From positions 434,001 to 498,000 of the forward strand of contig NZ_JAFIQY010000001.1 in the NCBI RefSeq assembly GCF_022271435.1: 64,000 nucleotides of DNA, in the 5' to 3' direction. This DNA comes from Streptomyces monomycini (GTDB taxonomy: Bacteria; Actinomycetota; Actinomycetes; Streptomycetales; Streptomycetaceae). This document shows, piece by piece, positions 60,771 through 64,000 of this stretch. The position numbers were made by a program, and so were the translations under genes. The stretch's first letter is position 1; each line of letters starts with the position of its first letter. Below the pieces are notes generated by a model. The model was not told the DNA's origin. It saw only the letters and a list, made by a program, of their open reading frames with translations, and searched no databases.

Positions 60771-61871
60771 ATGTTCCACTTCTCGCGCGGCATCCCCCCG
60801 CAGGAAGCGATCCCCTCGCGGCAGCTCGCCGAGCACACCGCCGCCGTCCTGCGGGACAGCGAGGCCCGGGTGTTCCAGTACGCGCCGATCGGCAACCACA
60901 CGGGCGACGCGGCCCTGCGCGAGCAGCTCGCCGCCTTCCACTCGGTCGCCGCCGACCAGATCTTCGTCACCAACGGCTCCCTCCAGGCGCTGGACCTGCT
61001 CGCCGCGCACCTCCTGGCCGGCGACCGCAAGGACGTGTACGTGGAGGCCCCCACCTACGACCGCGCGGTGCAGATCTTCGAGCGGCACGGCGGCCGGGTC
61101 TCCGGCATCACCCTCCAGCACGACGGTCTCGACCTGGACGCCCTCGAAGCCCGGCTGGCGACGCGCGTCCCGGCGCTCGTCTACGTCATCCCGGACTTCC
61201 AGAACCCGAGCGGCGTCACCATGAGCGAGGACAAGCGCCGCCGCCTCGTGCAGCTCGCCGAGACCCACGACTTCCTCATCCTGGAGGACATCCCCTACCG
61301 GGAGCTGCGGTACGGCGGCCAGGCTCCGGCCGGGTTCTTCGAGCTCGCGCCGGCCGGGCGGGTGCTCACGATGGGCTCGCTGAGCAAGATCCTCAGCCCC
61401 GGCCTGCGCGTGGGGTACGTCATCGGCGAGCCCGAGACGCTCGGCGCCCTGGCCGCGCTCGCCGAGGGCACGTACCTCTCTCCCGCCCCGCTGCTCCAGG
61501 CGGTCGCCGCGCAGGCTCTGGAAGCGGGCCTGGCGCAGGAGAACGTGGCGGCCATCCGCGAGCTGCTCGGGCCCCGGCACGACGGTGCGGTCAAGGCCGT
61601 CCGCGAACTGCTGGGCGAGGACGCGCTCCTCGCCGTACCGCACGGCGGCTACTACGTGAGCGTGCATCTGCCCGTCGCCACGGACGAGGGCACGTTCCTC
61701 AAGGCCGCGGCCGCCGAGAGCCTGAAGCTGACCCGGGGTTCGGGCTTCTACCCGGGCGACGCGGCGCCGCCGGAGGGCAAGGTCTTCCTGCGGCTGCCGT
61801 TCCAGTCCTTCGAGCCGGACGAGTTCGCCGCCGGCGTCGAGCGGCTGGCCGCGGTGGCGTCCAAGGGCTGA
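60771..61871 (+). CDS. PLP-dependent aminotransferase (HpgT/MocR-aminotransferase type)
   Basis: 366 residues from ATG 60771 with GGAG upstream. Fold-type I aminotransferase without a DNA-binding domain: FQYAPIGNHTGDAALREQLA, IFVTNGSLQALDLLAAHLL, YVIPDFQNPSGVTMS, and PLP lysine Lys206 in MGSLSKILSPGLRVGYV. It resembles the 2-aminoadipate/4-hydroxyphenylglycine transaminase group. Together with the preceding oxidase it forms the same two-step logic as Hmo-HpgT: hydroxy acid to oxo acid to amino acid. No hydroxymandelate synthase gene is seen here, so the substrate need not be aromatic. Confidence 0.87.
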   Translation: MFHFSRGIPPQEAIPSRQLAEHTAAVLRDSEARVFQYAPIGNHTGDAALREQLAAFHSVAADQIFVTNGSLQALDLLAAHLLAGDRKDVYVEAPTYDRAVQIFERHGGRVSGITLQHDGLDLDALEARLATRVPALVYVIPDFQNPSGVTMSEDKRRRLVQLAETHDFLILEDIPYRELRYGGQAPAGFFELAPAGRVLTMGSLSKILSPGLRVGYVIGEPETLGALAALAEGTYLSPAPLLQAVAAQALEAGLAQENVAAIRELLGPRHDGAVKAVRELLGEDALLAVPHGGYYVSVHLPVATDEGTFLKAAAAESLKLTRGSGFYPGDAAPPEGKVFLRLPFQSFEPDEFAAGVERLAAVASKG

Positions 61872-62009
61872 CCTGCGGTTACCGGTTCAGGGCCGCGGAC
61901 GGGAGGAAGACCGCCCGCGGCCTCGGACGGGCCGGTACCAGCAGCCCTGAGCGGCCGCCCCCGGTTGCGGCCCCACCTTCCGACGCCCCGACGGCGTTCG
62001 TCACCGTGG

Positions 62010-62398
62010 TCACGGCAGCCCCGTCCGATGCCCGCCGCCCGCTCCCTGATGACCTGGCGCACGCACTCCACAGCCTTGGTGATCTCCGAGCGCGCACGGC
62101 GTTCCGTCGTCTCCGCCCCCTCATCGGCCGGATGTTCACCGACCCCGCACTTCGGACGGGTGGTCGGCGGGCTGACGGAGGTGCTGCGTCCGGCCCGTGT
62201 GCAGACCGTACTGATGCTCGCGGACAACGCGGCGTTCTGCGGTCAGGTGCTGTCCTACCTGCGTCAGGGGCTTGTGGACGGGGTGGTCCTGGTCTCCTCG
62301 CACCCGCACGGCACACTGCCGCGGAAGATCGCCGGGACCGGCCTCCCCGCCGTCGGTGGTCCTCCGGCCGGAGCTGGTGGTACGCGAGACGGCGTAGT
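62010..62398 (+). pseudogene. LacI-family regulator, heavily deleted remnant
   Basis: ARSLMTWRTHSTALVISERA, then after a frame disturbance FGRVVGGLTEVLRPARVQTV and LRQGLVDGVVLVSSHPHG, is the effector domain of a LacI-family repressor. After LPAV the text jumps to SVVLRPELVVRETA and a stop at 62396-62398, the usual C-terminus of the family, in another frame. The helix-turn-helix and roughly 150 residues of the middle are gone. Region 61872-62009 to the left and 62399-62621 to the right hold no supported gene. Confidence 0.7.
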
Positions 62399-62621
62399 GG
62401 AGCGGCCGGCCGGCCCTCAGGGCCAGTGCCACCCATGTCGTCAACGACACCGGTGCCCCCGCCTCCGGCACGGGCACCGTCCCCTCGAAGGTGGTCTCGT
62501 ACCCTTGAACCCGGGGTCCCTGACCCCGAGTGACCCGACCGGTCCCGGCCGAGTCCGACACGTCCGGCCGAGTCCGACCGACGCCGGCCGTCCCTGGCCC
62601 GGGAGGAGACGAGAGCTGACG

Positions 62622-63260
62622 GTGACCGGTACCGATACCGGAGCCGCGCCGGGTCCGTACCCGCCGCCGCCCTGGCGCATGAGAGGCCATCTGTGGGGTG
62701 GTCGCTTCGCCACGGATGCGGCCCCGCCCCTTCCCCGGGGCCTCTCCCCTCTGACGGGCCGTTCGCTGGCCGTGTTCGTGATCCGGTACCGCGAGGGGAC
62801 CCTCAGCTACGACGAGCTGATCGTGGGGACGCCCGCCCGCCGTGGCCGGCGGGCCGGTCTGTACGTGCACTGGATCTGGGTCGACGACGCGCAGTCGTTG
62901 TGGGGCGGGCGCCGTATCTGGGGAGTGCCCAAGCAACTGGCGGAGTTCCGCTGGGAGGGGCCGCGGGTCCGGGTGACCGACGGGCAGGGCCTTGTCGCCG
63001 CTCTGCGTCTGTCGGCCAAGGGCCCGTCACTCCCCAGGCTTCCCCTGCCGATGACCGGCTTCGGAACCCTCGACGGGGCGCGGACGGTCCTCACCGCACG
63101 GTTCACGGCTCGCCCGGGGGCCGCTTCGGTACGTGTGGAGGAGTGGCCGGCGCGGCTGCCCGCACTCCGCCACGGCGGCGCCCGCCCCGGTTTCCGCGCG
63201 GCCTCCTTCACCATGCTCATGCCCGCCCCCACGCTCCACCCCGTTCCGCCGGCCGCCTGA
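62622..63260 (+). CDS. Acetoacetate decarboxylase (ADC)-like protein
   Basis: 212 residues from GTG 62622; the best ribosome site (GGGAGGAG) is rather far upstream at about 62601-62608. The ADC-like fold is recognisable from PPWRMRGHLWGGRFATD, VFVIRYREGTLSYDELIVGT, LYVHWIWVDDAQSLWGGRRI and WGVPKQLAEFRW. Lys in the GVPK motif occupies a typical place, but the double-Lys active site of true acetoacetate decarboxylases is not obvious by eye. ADC-like proteins act on varied keto acids and aldehydes. It could process a product of the upstream genes or be independent. Confidence 0.78.
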   Translation: MTGTDTGAAPGPYPPPPWRMRGHLWGGRFATDAAPPLPRGLSPLTGRSLAVFVIRYREGTLSYDELIVGTPARRGRRAGLYVHWIWVDDAQSLWGGRRIWGVPKQLAEFRWEGPRVRVTDGQGLVAALRLSAKGPSLPRLPLPMTGFGTLDGARTVLTARFTARPGAASVRVEEWPARLPALRHGGARPGFRAASFTMLMPAPTLHPVPPAA

Positions 63261-63819
63261 ACCACCGCGTTCATCCGCTGGTCCGACGGCGGGAGAACGC
63301 ATCCGGGCGCGGCCCGGTAAGGGTTTACACCTATCGGCAATCGGCCTCGGACGGTCGTTCGACGGACGGGAAGAAAAGGGCGGTCGGCGAAGAGGGAAAA
63401 GGCAGCTCCGTTTGGAGCATTCGCGACGCTGCTGCACACCGGTGAATGCGCGCGCGGCGGAAAAGTCACCTGCACGGCGCCGGCGGACGGGCGGTCGGGG
63501 GCAGGTCCATCACGTGTCACCCCTGGACAGCGGCGACATGGTCCGTACGGCGTCGCCGGGCGGACGATTCCCGGAACGGCCGTGGATCGCGGCAACCGTA
63601 ACCGCCCTCGCGCGCCCTCCCTCCTTTATCGAACACGAGAACGTGTCATTCAGGTATCCCCGCGGCAACCACGGCAAAGCACGGGGAAAATAACTTCCAG
63701 ACCTGGCCAACTGGCGAAAAAGCGTCCCTCTTTCCGCCCGGTGCGGGAGGAATCTGGGGACGTTTCGTGGAGTGGCGTGCCGAGCGAGTCCGCCACACGG
63801 CCCCAGGAGGAGCCCTCGT
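63261..63819. other. Intergenic and leader region of narG
   Basis: 559 bases without a supported gene. The stretch 63300-63440 is relatively AT-rich. ACACG-AGAA-CGTGT near 63632-63645 is an inverted repeat that could bind a regulator of the nitrate reductase operon. No FNR-like TTGAT-N4-ATCAA site was seen. Confidence 0.45.
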
Positions 63820-64000
63820 ATGTGGCGTGGCAGGGCGAAGGCGGAACGTGCCGCGGCGGACGCGGCCGAACGGCTCATGGCGGCCGGCCGGCTGTTGAGC
63901 CGGGCGCCGGTTTCGGAGGACGGACGGGCGGTTTTCCGTACGGACCAGGGGGTGAATGACGCGCCTTACCGGGAACGGTGGGCCCACGACAAGGTGGTGC
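63820..64000 (+). CDS. narG: Respiratory nitrate reductase alpha subunit, N-terminal part
   Basis: ATG 63820 with AGGAGG about eight bases upstream; the gene runs off the window. The first 60 residues contain an N-terminal helix (AERAAADAAERLMAAGRLLS) and then VFRTDQGVNDAPYRERWAHD followed by KVV. In NarG this precedes the conserved RSTHGVNCTGSC iron-sulfur region, here just beyond the edge. NarG holds the Mo-bisMGD cofactor and an FS0 cluster and reduces nitrate to nitrite at the cytoplasmic face with NarH, NarJ and NarI. The identification rests on a short but distinctive segment. Confidence 0.75.
   Translation, partial: MWRGRAKAERAAADAAERLMAAGRLLSRAPVSEDGRAVFRTDQGVNDAPYRERWAHDKVV

Noticed and set aside
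1..64000. tRNA, rRNA and riboswitches
   Set aside because: I looked for tRNA-like T-loop words and conserved riboswitch cores in the gaps and saw none convincing; a covariance-model scan would be decisive.

Overview
The window is high-GC actinobacterial DNA, most likely a Streptomyces chromosome. Third codon positions are very GC-rich, GTG starts are common, and the gene families are typical of the genus: GAF-ANTAR regulators, DUF4190/DUF4352, DUF2690, CGNR zinc fingers, SARP regulators, IdeR/DmdR-type iron boxes and tail-to-tail gene overlaps. About 55 genes or gene remnants can be supported. I saw no rRNA, tRNA or CRISPR array. The dense mix of specialised-metabolism genes, regulators with palindromic operators and at least six decayed genes suggests an accessory, perhaps arm-like, region.

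Layout. 0-9 kb: a broken GPP34 remnant, membrane and secreted proteins, a first pair of GAF-ANTAR regulators, a heavily decayed KhtT/KhtU-type cation antiporter locus, a CGNR regulator divergent from a drug-type MFS pump, and an epoxide hydrolase. 9.8-20.4 kb: an iron-regulated siderophore locus with three iron boxes. It holds a Fes-like esterase, a secreted beta-propeller, a single-module EntF-like NRPS with a serine-type code, a free-standing carrier protein, a siderophore-binding lipoprotein and two FecCD permeases. No aryl-acid synthesis genes and no ABC ATPase are present. 20.7-22.6 kb: a second GAF-ANTAR pair built like the first, and a tiny secreted protein.

22.7-30.9 kb: a probable terpenoid cluster. 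A squalene-cyclase-like class II enzyme, a P450, an SDR and a methyltransferase lie on one strand. A class I terpene synthase fused in frame to a DUF4334 domain lies on the other. They are followed by a MocR-type regulator and a cupin whose opposite start codons overlap. 31-44 kb: secreted DUF5829, DoxX, a DHA2 pump with its MarR, an amidase, DUF3515, an IS5-type remnant, TetR and MarR regulators next to clear palindromic operators, an SGNH esterase, a TetX-like monooxygenase, and a streptomycin-type APH(3'') kinase.

44.3-63.3 kb: a second metabolic region. Two translationally coupled ATP-grasp ligases follow a metallo-hydrolase that is divergent from a LysR regulator. Next come an AfsR-like SARP, a coupled operon (flavin hydroxylase, PaaK-like ligase, UbiC/DUF98 chorismate-lyase-like protein), and a run of a VioC-like 2-oxoglutarate oxygenase, TSUP exporter, alpha-hydroxyacid oxidase and aminotransferase. 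A decayed LacI gene and an acetoacetate-decarboxylase-like gene close it. Read together, these genes could make an aryl acid and an unusual amino acid and join them without an NRPS; this is inference. The window ends inside the start of narG (respiratory nitrate reductase alpha subunit).
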